NCBI GenBank assembly: GCA_964351595.1
Contig: CAYGOT010000002.1
Location: 1 to 64,000 of the forward strand
Source of the DNA: UBA6059 sp964351595
Lineage (GTDB): Bacteria > Bacteroidota > Bacteroidia > Cytophagales > Cyclobacteriaceae
Reading direction: 5' to 3'
DNA: 64,000 bases
Shown here: in pieces, positions 50,586-60,001 of the stretch
Layout: every line of letters begins with the position of its first letter
Position numbering within the stretch: position 1 is the stretch's first letter
Made by a program: the position numbers and the translations under genes
Notes under the pieces: model-generated
The model's database searches: none
Told to the model about the DNA's origin: nothing
The model's input: only the letters and a program-made list of their open reading frames with translations

Positions 50586-51260
50586 CTATAAAGATTCAAC
50601 TGCGTCTAAACCTCGCTGATTGATAGTATCTTTCTTGCTTTTTAAATATTCATATAATTCAACATCCTCTGAATTGATATCCGTAAGGATTGACCATGTA
50701 TGTTTATCGACAAGAGGTTTATCTTTTGTAACGTTTACGTGATGGATGTTATGGAAAGGGTTTTGATTAATTTTACCAAAAAACAGTTCGACATCCGTAT
50801 TATATTTTTCCACTTCCCCCAGAAAGAGAAAGCTACTATTTTGTATCAATTCTTTAGACAAAAATTGATTCATTACATTGACGTTTCCGGGGAATCTAGC
50901 AAATTCTTCCAAACTCTTGGCGAGCCTTTTTTTTAGTGTTGGTGTCTCGTGCTCAAATGGTTCAAGTTGTTCGCCCAATACTCCCATAAGATAATAGTAC
51001 TCGGAAATAATCCTATCTACAGGATTTCTTATCCACGTCACTATCGGTATTTCCTCATATTGAGGGTTATTATCAAATAGCTTCTCCATATCAGTGAGAT
51101 GAATATGTCCATGTAAAACTTTCACACCTTCATTAATATTGATTTTATCAATCAACCACCTATCCTGATACCAGGTTTGTAGACTTTCTCTACCGTAAAT
51201 ATCTTCTAAGACCAATCTAAAGGACGTCCCTCCGCATTTGGGGACATGTACAGATATCAT
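50586..51260 (-). CDS. Sulfotransferase family 2-type protein, paralogue B
   Basis: A 224-residue protein with PAPS loop HVPKCGGTSFRLVL and 3'-phosphate motif WIRNPVDRIISEYYYLM. It is a tandem paralogue of the downstream gene. The ATG at 51260 starts directly at the conserved strand (MISVHVPKCGG); a GTG four codons upstream is an alternative. It lies 27 bp upstream of its paralogue, same operon. The two may sulfate different positions. Confidence 0.87.
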   Translation of the reverse strand: MISVHVPKCGGTSFRLVLEDIYGRESLQTWYQDRWLIDKININEGVKVLHGHIHLTDMEKLFDNNPQYEEIPIVTWIRNPVDRIISEYYYLMGVLGEQLEPFEHETPTLKKRLAKSLEEFARFPGNVNVMNQFLSKELIQNSSFLFLGEVEKYNTDVELFFGKINQNPFHNIHHVNVTKDKPLVDKHTWSILTDINSEDVELYEYLKSKKDTINQRGLDAVESL

Positions 51261-51284
51261 TTCTAGATTCACGATTCCGTTTGA

Positions 51285-51734
51285 TTAAACTATAATCGGT
51301 TCGATTGTTAGAAACCCTCTTGATTTTCCCACTTGCTCGTAATGCAGCAGCGGATTTAACCTTTTTTCTATTACCACCGGGTTTTGAATAATATAATAAA
51401 CAGTATTGAATCTCACAGATGGATTTTTCCCCTCTATCGCACCGATTCTCAAATAATGAGAAATCGGATCCTGTTTCAAATCACCTTGTAAGTATTGTTT
51501 AATGTACCATATCTCATCAAACAAACCGCTCAGCTTTATTATTCTCACATTGCGTGGGGTTACATGATCTTTACGCTTTTCATAAGCAAACTTGTAAGTT
51601 CGCATCAACTGATGCTCAAGGAGCTTTTTTGATCTTAGCAACTCTGCAGATCGCTGTTGTTCTAACTCCAACGATTCCTTAATGTCAGATAATTGTCGTT
51701 GTAGATTTTTTATCAAAATTTCACTATGAACCAA
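51285..51734 (-). CDS. Coiled-coil protein with FDExWY...HYLRxG repeats
   Basis: At 149 residues, an N-terminal coiled coil (about 5-45) is followed by two units of the repeat seen beside many bacterial glycosyltransferases: LFDEIWYIKQYLQGD...ISHYLRIGAIEGKNPS, then FNTVYYIIQNPVV...NPLLHYEQVG. No catalytic domain is present, so it may be a scaffold or the N-terminal remnant of a larger glycosyltransferase. A stop codon two codons upstream limits the start to TTG at 51734. It heads the leftward sulfotransferase run. Confidence 0.7.
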   Translation of the reverse strand: MVHSEILIKNLQRQLSDIKESLELEQQRSAELLRSKKLLEHQLMRTYKFAYEKRKDHVTPRNVRIIKLSGLFDEIWYIKQYLQGDLKQDPISHYLRIGAIEGKNPSVRFNTVYYIIQNPVVIEKRLNPLLHYEQVGKSRGFLTIEPIIV

Positions 51735-51952
51735 TAGTCAAAATTTAGTTAAGAATCATATGGATTTGCCCCTAGGTTTTTAGAATCAGGAAACAACATT
51801 AAGCCACTCCTTCATTTCGAGGTAAAATTATAATACTCTCTCTTAACTAAGGATTAACTTTCAGGAAAGATCTTTTTTACATGAAATTTAATTTGCGAAT
51901 ATAGAATCCTGGTCGTTATTAACTTCCCTTTTCTCATTTTAATACAGTGGTA

Positions 51953-53863
51953 ATGAATTCCAACACAAATGCCAAGTATGATGAACTAGCCAAACGATCG
52001 GCTGAAGCCAAAGAATTAATGACGCTTATTGACATTTTGCAGAATAAGCAAGATGAATACTTGCAGCAAATTCAAGCAGAACATCTAAGCGAGATAGAAA
52101 ATCTGCAATCCAAATTCAATAAGGAAATTGGTAGGGCGCGTGAGAAAAGTGAAATCCAAAAAATACTCTTCAGTATTATCGAGAGTAAACTCTCTCTTTT
52201 ATTTGATCTAAACCTTCAGATCAACTCTAAATTAGAAAAATGTGAAAGAGAAAGTTCATCATTAAGAATTGAGATCAGTTCATTAAAAAGAAAATTCAAC
52301 AAGGTTATCGAATCCAAATCATGGAGATATACCAAATACTTTAGAAGTGTATTAGCTCTCATCACTCAGACGAAGTATGAACCTGTCAAGAGAGAGGAAA
52401 TAATCTATTCCGATAATTCTTCAATTGAACTTGACCCAAGTAGATCAGGGTATTCTCCGGAAATCGGTACCGAAGATAAAAGAGACAAAATTGAATCAAT
52501 TCGGCATACTGAATTGAGGTTTGATGCTGCACCTAAGTTTAGTCCTAATAAATCCTACGTTGATAGGGTAAGTTCATTTCAAATATCCAATCCCCTTCTG
52601 CTAAGTTTGGAGAAGACGCCTTCCAAAATTAACCTTACAATCTCGGTGATAATCCCAACATTTAATGCTGGTAATGAATTTAAACTCCTACTCAAAAGAC
52701 TAAACTCACAAGTACAAATTGGGGGATTAGAAATAATTGTTGTCGATTCTGGATCCACGGATAACACATTGAGCATTGCCAATGCCCATAAATGTAAAAT
52801 ATTAAAAATTCCCCAAACCAGCTTTAGCCATAGTTATGCACGCAATCTTGGGGCTGAGAAAGCAACGGGGGATCTCTTATTATTCATGGTTCAAGATGCA
52901 TCGCCTATTGGTGCATATTGGATCAACTCGCTAGTTAATAAACTCCAGTCGAAGGACGTAGCAGCACTATCTGCATCAGAGTTTTGTAAATATGACACAG
53001 ACCTTATTTACGCCCTGGGTGTGGATACTCAGTATAGGTTCTTAGGTTGCTGGGATAAGGACAGATTAGGCAAGTTGAATGGAATGGACGCGGAAAACTT
53101 GCGGAAAAATGGACAGCTAAGTGATTTAACACTTTTAATTAAACGTTCACTTTTCAACCAGTTCAAATATAAAGGTGACTATGGTGAAGATTTGATTTTG
53201 GGAGTCGACCTAATCAAGAATGCTCACAGTTCCCTTTTTCTTTCCTCCATTAAGGTTATTCATTCTCACTACAGGTCGAGTTGGTACTATTTTAAAAGAG
53301 GGTTCGTGGACATCAATTTCTTGAAAACTCAATTCACAAATTTGGATATCCCAAAGCCGTCGAAAATTGAACCTATTTTTACTGCTATAGTAAGGTTTCA
53401 CAATTGCCTGTCACTTTTTCTATACATCTCCCATGAACAAAAATATATATCTATAGAAGATTACTTTAATACCTGCATATCCTTTGTAGAACAGGATCCG
53501 CGACTTGGCAACACACATTTCCCAATTAAACCAAATGACCCAAAGACCGAAGACGCCATATTGAGATTAAGGTCATGGATTGATTTCAACCAACTTTATA
53601 ATAATAATGAGGATTACAACAGGTTCAAAATTGAACTAATCAATAGGATCATGCATCTAAAGCTTTTTGTGACCCGCGTCTCTGAAGGTGCATATCTTAC
53701 CCCAACACTTAAAAGTGAGATTACAGAATCTCTGGCTAAAATATTTGCCTCTCACGCTGGTATGTTTATTGGATACACATTTAAATCCAACTTGATAAAT
53801 GAAAAAATGGAGAATTATCAGAATTTAAGGACTTTAACAAATCAATTAGTAAAAGGAGTCTGA
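51953..53863 (+). CDS. GT2 glycosyltransferase with N-terminal coiled coil
   Basis: A 636-residue protein. Residues about 1-135 form a coiled coil, then a linker, then a GT-A domain from about 228: ISVIIPTFNAGNEF, EIIVVDSGSTDNT, SFSHSYARNLGAEKATGDLLLFMVQDA. The SFSHxxxRNLG...QDA pattern is that of rhamnosyltransferase-like GT2 enzymes. The C-terminal 150 residues are helical and unrecognised. The ATG at 51953 is chosen over GTG at 51947. It opens a rightward operon divergent from the sulfotransferase run. Confidence 0.88.
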   Translation: MNSNTNAKYDELAKRSAEAKELMTLIDILQNKQDEYLQQIQAEHLSEIENLQSKFNKEIGRAREKSEIQKILFSIIESKLSLLFDLNLQINSKLEKCERESSSLRIEISSLKRKFNKVIESKSWRYTKYFRSVLALITQTKYEPVKREEIIYSDNSSIELDPSRSGYSPEIGTEDKRDKIESIRHTELRFDAAPKFSPNKSYVDRVSSFQISNPLLLSLEKTPSKINLTISVIIPTFNAGNEFKLLLKRLNSQVQIGGLEIIVVDSGSTDNTLSIANAHKCKILKIPQTSFSHSYARNLGAEKATGDLLLFMVQDASPIGAYWINSLVNKLQSKDVAALSASEFCKYDTDLIYALGVDTQYRFLGCWDKDRLGKLNGMDAENLRKNGQLSDLTLLIKRSLFNQFKYKGDYGEDLILGVDLIKNAHSSLFLSSIKVIHSHYRSSWYYFKRGFVDINFLKTQFTNLDIPKPSKIEPIFTAIVRFHNCLSLFLYISHEQKYISIEDYFNTCISFVEQDPRLGNTHFPIKPNDPKTEDAILRLRSWIDFNQLYNNNEDYNRFKIELINRIMHLKLFVTRVSEGAYLTPTLKSEITESLAKIFASHAGMFIGYTFKSNLINEKMENYQNLRTLTNQLVKGV

Positions 53864-54987
53864 TGAGAATTTTGTTCATAAGTACCTGGACTTTTACACG
53901 TCTTCTCGAAGAAAACTTTCATACGAGGATAACACTGCACCAGTATGCAGGACATACGCCCATCATTATAATTTCAGAAAGAAATTCCAGTGTATCGGAT
54001 GAAACCATTTTGATAAAAGAAGTCAAAAACGAATTCTTTTCGGTGAAGTGTTTCAAAATAACAGTCAGTCCATCTGGTAATATTCCCAATTCGTTACTCA
54101 AGGTGTTTAACAATCTGCTGTTCTCACTGTCGCCTGACGTCTGTCATATTGACGATTATGAGCTAGATCAAAACCTGATCATGAGTCTAATAAACAATGG
54201 CCTACCGTATATACTTGATTCCTCTAGCTATTATAGTCAACATGCCTTGAATCAGCTTATGTCAATACTAGGAGATGGTTGTGGTTTAAATACAGTTTCT
54301 CAATCAACTAATAAAACTCTAGCAGAAGATTTTGCAACTATCAGACTTTTTAAATCCAATTCTACATATAGATACATGAAGGACAAGTTAAGTGGACAAG
54401 CTTACACAATTAATGTTCTTCAAGATGAGCAAGACAGATTTACAGAGAGTAGCAATGTCTCAGGAAAAACGGTTGGGTTTATCACATCATCTCTGGATGA
54501 AGTATTGCGAAGCTTTTTAGAATCAAGTATAACTAGACTATCTGACGAGAATATCATTTTCAAGGTGATTGACCTGTCCAAACAGCATGAAGAAACATAT
54601 CATGGTCAATTCAACAACAACCAATTGCAAATAGTCGATTTACATGATGCAAAGGCTGTTGATGACTTTTTTAGTAAAACCAACATCCTTGTACTAAATA
54701 CTCCTAATATGTCGGCCGTCGCTGACTCAGGTATTATTAAGGCAATGTCAGAGTCAACTTCAATTGTTTTACTCATCAAAGAGAACCAAAGAATTAGTGG
54801 TATTGACAATGTGTACCAATGTCAGTACCAATCAGATAATTTCTACAAAACGATTCAAGAACTCCTTGTCCAACAAGTTCGACCTGCTGACAAATCCATC
54901 AATTCCGTTGAAGAGGAAATGTTTTATTATGAAGCATTATTCAGAGATATCGTAGCTCATTTCTCTGATATGACCGAAGATAATTAA
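53863..54987 (+). CDS. Probable GT-B-like protein of unknown specificity
   Basis: A 374-residue soluble protein starting MRILFISTWTFTRLLEENFHTR, with a Rossmann-like first strand and alternating beta/alpha layout. PDVCHIDDYELDQNLI and a C-terminal nucleotide-binding-like half resemble group 4 glycosyltransferases, but the conserved E-x7-E motif is not found. It may be inactive or divergent. The ATG overlaps the upstream stop (TGATG) behind a good AAAAGGAG ribosome-binding site. Confidence 0.65.
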   Translation: MRILFISTWTFTRLLEENFHTRITLHQYAGHTPIIIISERNSSVSDETILIKEVKNEFFSVKCFKITVSPSGNIPNSLLKVFNNLLFSLSPDVCHIDDYELDQNLIMSLINNGLPYILDSSSYYSQHALNQLMSILGDGCGLNTVSQSTNKTLAEDFATIRLFKSNSTYRYMKDKLSGQAYTINVLQDEQDRFTESSNVSGKTVGFITSSLDEVLRSFLESSITRLSDENIIFKVIDLSKQHEETYHGQFNNNQLQIVDLHDAKAVDDFFSKTNILVLNTPNMSAVADSGIIKAMSESTSIVLLIKENQRISGIDNVYQCQYQSDNFYKTIQELLVQQVRPADKSINSVEEEMFYYEALFRDIVAHFSDMTEDN

Positions 54988-55017
54988 GAGGCTAACAACT
55001 TGAACTATATATTTTCA

Positions 55018-57750
55018 ATGGATACATCTAAGCCTACCTTAATCCTACACTTTAGCTTATTAAGCTCTGAAACTGAATTATTTGAGGATTTCTTTAGTCT
55101 CAACTATGATCAGCTGATTTCGTTGGGAGTCATGTACCCAACAACTTTAGGAAGTAATTATAAACAGAACATTTCTCATGAAGAGTTTATAGAACATCTG
55201 CTTAAGGCTCATCACCACAATGATGACGAAGATCTCAATAATGCCATCAATGAATTAACAGTTAAGGTCGCAAACTCTAATTCCCATCTTGTTTATCTCT
55301 CCTCAGATAGTCTAATCCAATTAACCGAATCGGAGCTAGCCCATCTCGTTCATGCACTAGAAGGACATTTTAGTATTTCAGCTCTACTTTTTCTTAGAAA
55401 CCACTACAGTTATCTAGAAGAGCTATATAAGCAGCATACACTTGATGGAGTAGTAATGGATATGCCTGATTTTATCGACAAGTATAAGATCGACTATTTT
55501 TCAAAAATTATGGCTTTGGCTAAGTTGATCAACCAAGACGACATCAGCCTGAAAATATTTGATGTCATTAAGTCTCCAAATGAGTACGTAAGAGAAGTAT
55601 TTCCCGATATTGAAAATGCCGACATAAGAGAGCTCATCAAAAACTACATGCCTTCATACTATAGTGCTGAGCTGTCATCGGAAGAGACACTATTGATTCA
55701 AGCACTCAATCAACAGACACAATCAAAATATTCAAATGAGATAAGGCGCTTTTTTAAAAGATATAAGAAAGTCTCTTTTCAAATACCATCTACAACCTCA
55801 CTATTTTCAGAAAATGATATAGCTCAAATAAAACAGGGCAGCTTGACAAATGATGAAAAGTTGAAACATGCATTTTTTGAAGAGCGACCAAGTCTATTTA
55901 AGGATGTCATTGCAAAATATCAAGTTACAACAGAAACCAAACCTAAATGGTCAAATAGCAGCCTTCAACTTATTCTACATTCTATTCTCAACGGTCCTAA
56001 AAATGATCATGTAGGCGTCTTTTGCCCACAAATACACGGCAAGAAAAATATTCAAGTTCAATTATGTGCGATTGCCAAAGACGAAGGTGCTTACCTTGCT
56101 GAATGGATTTTCCATCATTTACATTTTGGCTTTGACGAAATAAAAATACTAATAAACGATACCTCTGATGATTCAGTCGAAATTATTAATCGCATTAATT
56201 CAATATACCCTTCAGTTACTTTCGAAAATATTGATCACTTAATATCATCAATGCAAGATGAAGGTGACAATAACGATTTCCAAGTGAGAGCATATCAACA
56301 TGCTTACAAACAGGTCGCTAAGGACCCCAATCAATACTTAATGTTTCTTGACATAGACGAATTTTGGACTCCAATTGATTTCACTTCTAGTATCAAGGAT
56401 TTCTTGTTTAGTCTTGAATTACCAGATTTAGTTTCGTTTGAATGGGCTTTGAAGTTTAACGAATCACTTTTTGGTGCCCCTTTTAACAATGAGCTAGAGT
56501 TAGTTAAGGAGTTGGGTGTGAAATCCATATTCAAGACTTGTAATACTGTTCAAAGAATAGATATTCATAATTCGGTCATTCGATCTGTCGACAACATTCT
56601 TGCCAGTGGCGCCAGACATCCTAGGCAATATTTTGGACTTGTCGACACGAAGAATCAGGCAATGCCACTCAAGACTGCATTCATTCTACATCGAGTATGG
56701 AGAAGTGAAGTTGAATATATTGCCCACTCTTTTAAAAAATCAAATACCAATTTGTACTATAGTCAAGTAGCTGATGGTGTGTCGATGAAAACCAATAGGA
56801 AAGGCTATGAATACTCTGATTTTAAGCAAAAAGTATATTTTGAAATATCAAATGACGCCCTTGAACCCTACAAGCATGACTTTAATAATTTTGTGAGCCA
56901 AACAGATGTAGCCCTCCTAATAAAAGAAAGTAGAGAGCAGGTACTTAATAGGTTCGTTCATGGTCATCGATTTTTGAACTCTCATAAGAATAAGGATAAT
57001 ATTCAGTTTCGAGAATTCACAATAAACCTAAGCTTACCCTATGCCTTGAGATCAGCTCGAGAATACTTAGAAAATGGGATTCAAGAAAGTAAGCGAATAA
57101 AAAATGACAGCAATGAAATTAATGATGTTGAGTATATAACTAGAACTGACTTCACTTTCTATCATACTACCAACCCAAAGCATATATTCATTCATATTAT
57201 GAAAAACGGTGGGACAAGCCTGGCGAAATCTTTAGGTTTTACAAATAAAATCAACCGTAATTTGGTTGGCTGTAAAAAGCATCATACAGTACAAGAGGTT
57301 ATTGATATTATAGGTGAAGACAAATGGGCTGACTCGTTCAGTTTTGCTTTCGTTAGAAATCCATGGGCTCGAATGCTCTCATTATACAGGTATTTGGAAA
57401 GGAAAAATGAATTACAGTCACGAAAAATGAAAGACATGATTAATCCATCATTTAATCAATGGGTTAATCAATTGATTAATGAAAAAAACGGACCGTATCA
57501 ATGGACACAACATGACTGGCTAGTCGACAATCACGGCAAACTGAGTTTAAACTTTATTGGTAGGTTTGAGAGTCTTAATGCTGATTATAAGACGCTTTGT
57601 AAAGCCATCGGTATCAATTCTCCGCTTATGCAAATAAACATGTCAAAGAAAAATTCTAATGAATATAGGGCGCACTACAGTGACGAAACAGCAGAACTAG
57701 TCGCTCAACATTTCAAGGCTGATATTGATTTATTTAAGTACCAATTCTAG
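55018..57750 (+). CDS. Three-domain fusion: unknown / GT2_4 / sulfotransferase
   Basis: A 910-residue protein from the ATG at 55018 (a TTG at 55000 is possible). The N-terminal third begins PTLILHFSLLSSET, like a degenerate sulfotransferase-type opening. The middle (about 345-600) is a Glyco_tranf_2_4 domain with LCAIAKDEGAYLAEWIFHH and the metal motif LDIDEFW (Asp445, Asp447). The C-terminal domain (from about 720) is a sulfotransferase with HIMKNGGTSLAKSL and FVRNPWARMLSLYRY. One chain could both add and sulfate a sugar. The C-terminal domain is related to the gene at 63126. Confidence 0.85.
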   Translation: MDTSKPTLILHFSLLSSETELFEDFFSLNYDQLISLGVMYPTTLGSNYKQNISHEEFIEHLLKAHHHNDDEDLNNAINELTVKVANSNSHLVYLSSDSLIQLTESELAHLVHALEGHFSISALLFLRNHYSYLEELYKQHTLDGVVMDMPDFIDKYKIDYFSKIMALAKLINQDDISLKIFDVIKSPNEYVREVFPDIENADIRELIKNYMPSYYSAELSSEETLLIQALNQQTQSKYSNEIRRFFKRYKKVSFQIPSTTSLFSENDIAQIKQGSLTNDEKLKHAFFEERPSLFKDVIAKYQVTTETKPKWSNSSLQLILHSILNGPKNDHVGVFCPQIHGKKNIQVQLCAIAKDEGAYLAEWIFHHLHFGFDEIKILINDTSDDSVEIINRINSIYPSVTFENIDHLISSMQDEGDNNDFQVRAYQHAYKQVAKDPNQYLMFLDIDEFWTPIDFTSSIKDFLFSLELPDLVSFEWALKFNESLFGAPFNNELELVKELGVKSIFKTCNTVQRIDIHNSVIRSVDNILASGARHPRQYFGLVDTKNQAMPLKTAFILHRVWRSEVEYIAHSFKKSNTNLYYSQVADGVSMKTNRKGYEYSDFKQKVYFEISNDALEPYKHDFNNFVSQTDVALLIKESREQVLNRFVHGHRFLNSHKNKDNIQFREFTINLSLPYALRSAREYLENGIQESKRIKNDSNEINDVEYITRTDFTFYHTTNPKHIFIHIMKNGGTSLAKSLGFTNKINRNLVGCKKHHTVQEVIDIIGEDKWADSFSFAFVRNPWARMLSLYRYLERKNELQSRKMKDMINPSFNQWVNQLINEKNGPYQWTQHDWLVDNHGKLSLNFIGRFESLNADYKTLCKAIGINSPLMQINMSKKNSNEYRAHYSDETAELVAQHFKADIDLFKYQF

Positions 57751-58061
57751 CAGTAAACATATCTAATCTTGCATGTTAGGCTGACAGCCATATCCAAGGG
57801 TGAAGGTGTGCATATTTGGCCCCATGGATATTTCACCACCTCCATTTCGGTTTCGATCAGATTAGCATATTTTTAGACAAAAGGTTGGATAATTCGATAG
57901 ACCTACTATAGAAAATCTGTAAACAATATCCTCAGATTCAATATCATGACACCCAGTCCGGTTCCACCTATTCGATGTTATCTCAAGATGGGAGGAACTT
58001 CCAATGTGACGTCTATCGATGGGACTATGAACGAATAGATAAGTCTCAACGCAATTATTAA
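57751..58061 (+). other. Intergenic stretch with a possible Rhs-type remnant
   Basis: No intact gene. Around 57970-58058 one frame reads MLSQDGRNFQCDVYRW then DYERIDKSQRN before a stop. This recalls the conserved M.xPGRxY...YRYGFxGxEK segment that precedes the tip of Bacteroidota Rhs/YD-repeat proteins. It could be a fragment left by a past recombination. The match is short and weak. Confidence 0.3.
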
Positions 58062-58531
58062 ATGTATCTCAACCCGGTCAAAAAGTAAGAGAAGATTTTA
58101 AAAAAGTAGGTGAAATAGAAAAAGCATTCATTCTACATAGATTTTGGAGAAGTCAACTTGAACACTCTGTTCTTTCTATTCAAAAAGACTTGTTCGAAAA
58201 CTTCAACGCAAAACATCTTCTAGACAACTTCTTTTTAAAGACACATAGGCGAGGTAATAAATATCCTAATTGGAAAGATGTCAAGTATTCACCCAAAGTA
58301 TCGCTGTTAACTTCGTATAATAATAGCCTAAAACATTTTATTCAGCGCAGTAAGATTTAATCCAATACCGAAGAAAACAGAAAAGCTGTTATCAACAGGT
58401 TTATGGCCATTCATTATTTGCATGCCGGCAAGCAAATTAATTTTGAGGAATACGAATTATTCAAGAGAAATTTTGATCTTAACCAATCATTATCAGAGGG
58501 TCATGATTATCTTGAAAAATTCGAAGCATAG
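58062..58531 (+). pseudogene. Decayed fragment of a GT2_4-type protein
   Basis: Coding remains homologous to the middle/C-terminal part of the fusion at 55018-57750. KAFILHRFWRSQLEHS matches its KTAFILHRVWRSEVEY, and KAVINRFMAIHYLHAGKQINFEEYELF matches EQVLNRFVHGHRFLNSHK...FREFTI. A frameshift near 58199 and an in-frame TAA at 58358-58360 break it; it then runs to a TAG at 58529-58531. The 5' two-thirds of the gene are missing. It marks a former duplication in the locus. Confidence 0.8.
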
Positions 58532-58546
58532 CACATTTCTGCTAAA

Positions 58547-60001
58547 ATGATTTTTAATTCTCTTCATTTCTTGGTCTTCCTTCCTGTGATCTTAGCATTA
58601 TTTCACATGATGGCCAATAAATGGCGTTGGATTCTACTGCTGCTGGCGAGTTACTATTTCTATGCGGCATGGGAGGCTTCCTACCTCATTCTAATAATCA
58701 CCTCTACTCTAATTGATTATTTCTGCGCTTTGGCAATTGCACGCTATAATCATCAGAAAAATATTTGGTTAACGATCAGTATCGCCTCTAACATAGGCCT
58801 TTTGAGCATATTCAAATATTTTAACTTCTTCACTGATACTATTAATACAACTTTTATTGAGTGGCTAAGTCTAGAGCCTCTTCCATATTCTGACTTGTTA
58901 CTGCCTGTGGGCATCTCCTTTTATACTTTTCAGACTTTGTCTTATACCATAGATGTATATAGAGGGGCAATCGAGCCAGAAAAGCATATTGGGTATTTCG
59001 CCCTCTACGTAACATATTTCCCTCAATTAGTTGCCGGTCCAATCGAAAGGTCTTCCAAACTTCTACCTCAACTTAAAGCACATCATAAATTTAACTATGA
59101 AGACTTTCGCTATGGATTATTACAGATCGCATCTGGATTCATAAAGAAAGTGGTGATTGCAGATCGACTAGCCATCATTGTCGATAAAGTTTATGAAAAT
59201 CCCATTGCGTATGAATTTCCTTCAATATTCATCGCTATGGTGTTCTTTTCCTTTCAAGTTTATTGCGATTTTTCTGGTTACTCTGATATAGCAATCGGTG
59301 TAGCCAGCCTCTTCGGTGTGAGGCTCACAGAGAACTTCAAGCAACCATATCTATCGGTCAATTTCAGAAAACTTATTAGGAGGTGGCACATAACGTTGAC
59401 TAGTTGGTTCATGGACTATGTATATATACCGCTTGGGGGTAACAATAGATCAGCTTATCGAACCATATTGAACGGAATACTGGTTTTTGCAATTAGTGGG
59501 TTGTGGCATGGGGCACAGTGGACATTTGTGATATGGGGTATTACATTAGGCCTAATCATTGCGATTGAGCGACTATTAGAGCCCTACTGGGAGAGGGTAA
59601 TAAGGCTAACCCGAACCAACATCAACTCAATAGGGTATCGTTTCTTCATGGCAGTTTGGATATTTACTTTATGGGCTTTGACATCCCATTTATTTAGATC
59701 AGCCACGATTGATCAAGCCTTTGAATCCTATATTAAGATATCCTCTATAGATATTCTTAAATTCATAAGTGTAGATATTCCGAGTCTGGGATTGGATTCT
59801 TTTGAGTTTATGATTTCCGTGGCATTGATACTATCAGTTGTGGCAATACAATACGCTGGAGGTAAAAAGGTCATAATCCCTGGCATTTTTAGACAAAATC
59901 TTTTGATTAGATGGACTTTATATTTTGTCATCGGCTTAGTACTTTTCTATCTCGGAGTTTATAATAATCAAGCGCCGGAATTCATTTACTTTCAATTTTA
60001 G
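58547..60001 (+). CDS. MBOAT O-acyltransferase (AlgI-like)
   Basis: A 484-residue inner-membrane protein with about eleven helices, of the AlgI/DltB group. The active His321 is in ISGLWHGAQWTFVIWG, and a second conserved His281 is in RRWHITLTSWFMDYVYIPLGG. PVGISFYTFQTLSYTIDVYRG and YFPQLVAGPIER are also characteristic. It passes acetyl groups across the membrane for O-acetylation of a secreted polysaccharide. The next gene starts immediately after its stop and encodes the likely periplasmic partner. Confidence 0.93.
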   Translation: MIFNSLHFLVFLPVILALFHMMANKWRWILLLLASYYFYAAWEASYLILIITSTLIDYFCALAIARYNHQKNIWLTISIASNIGLLSIFKYFNFFTDTINTTFIEWLSLEPLPYSDLLLPVGISFYTFQTLSYTIDVYRGAIEPEKHIGYFALYVTYFPQLVAGPIERSSKLLPQLKAHHKFNYEDFRYGLLQIASGFIKKVVIADRLAIIVDKVYENPIAYEFPSIFIAMVFFSFQVYCDFSGYSDIAIGVASLFGVRLTENFKQPYLSVNFRKLIRRWHITLTSWFMDYVYIPLGGNNRSAYRTILNGILVFAISGLWHGAQWTFVIWGITLGLIIAIERLLEPYWERVIRLTRTNINSIGYRFFMAVWIFTLWALTSHLFRSATIDQAFESYIKISSIDILKFISVDIPSLGLDSFEFMISVALILSVVAIQYAGGKKVIIPGIFRQNLLIRWTLYFVIGLVLFYLGVYNNQAPEFIYFQF

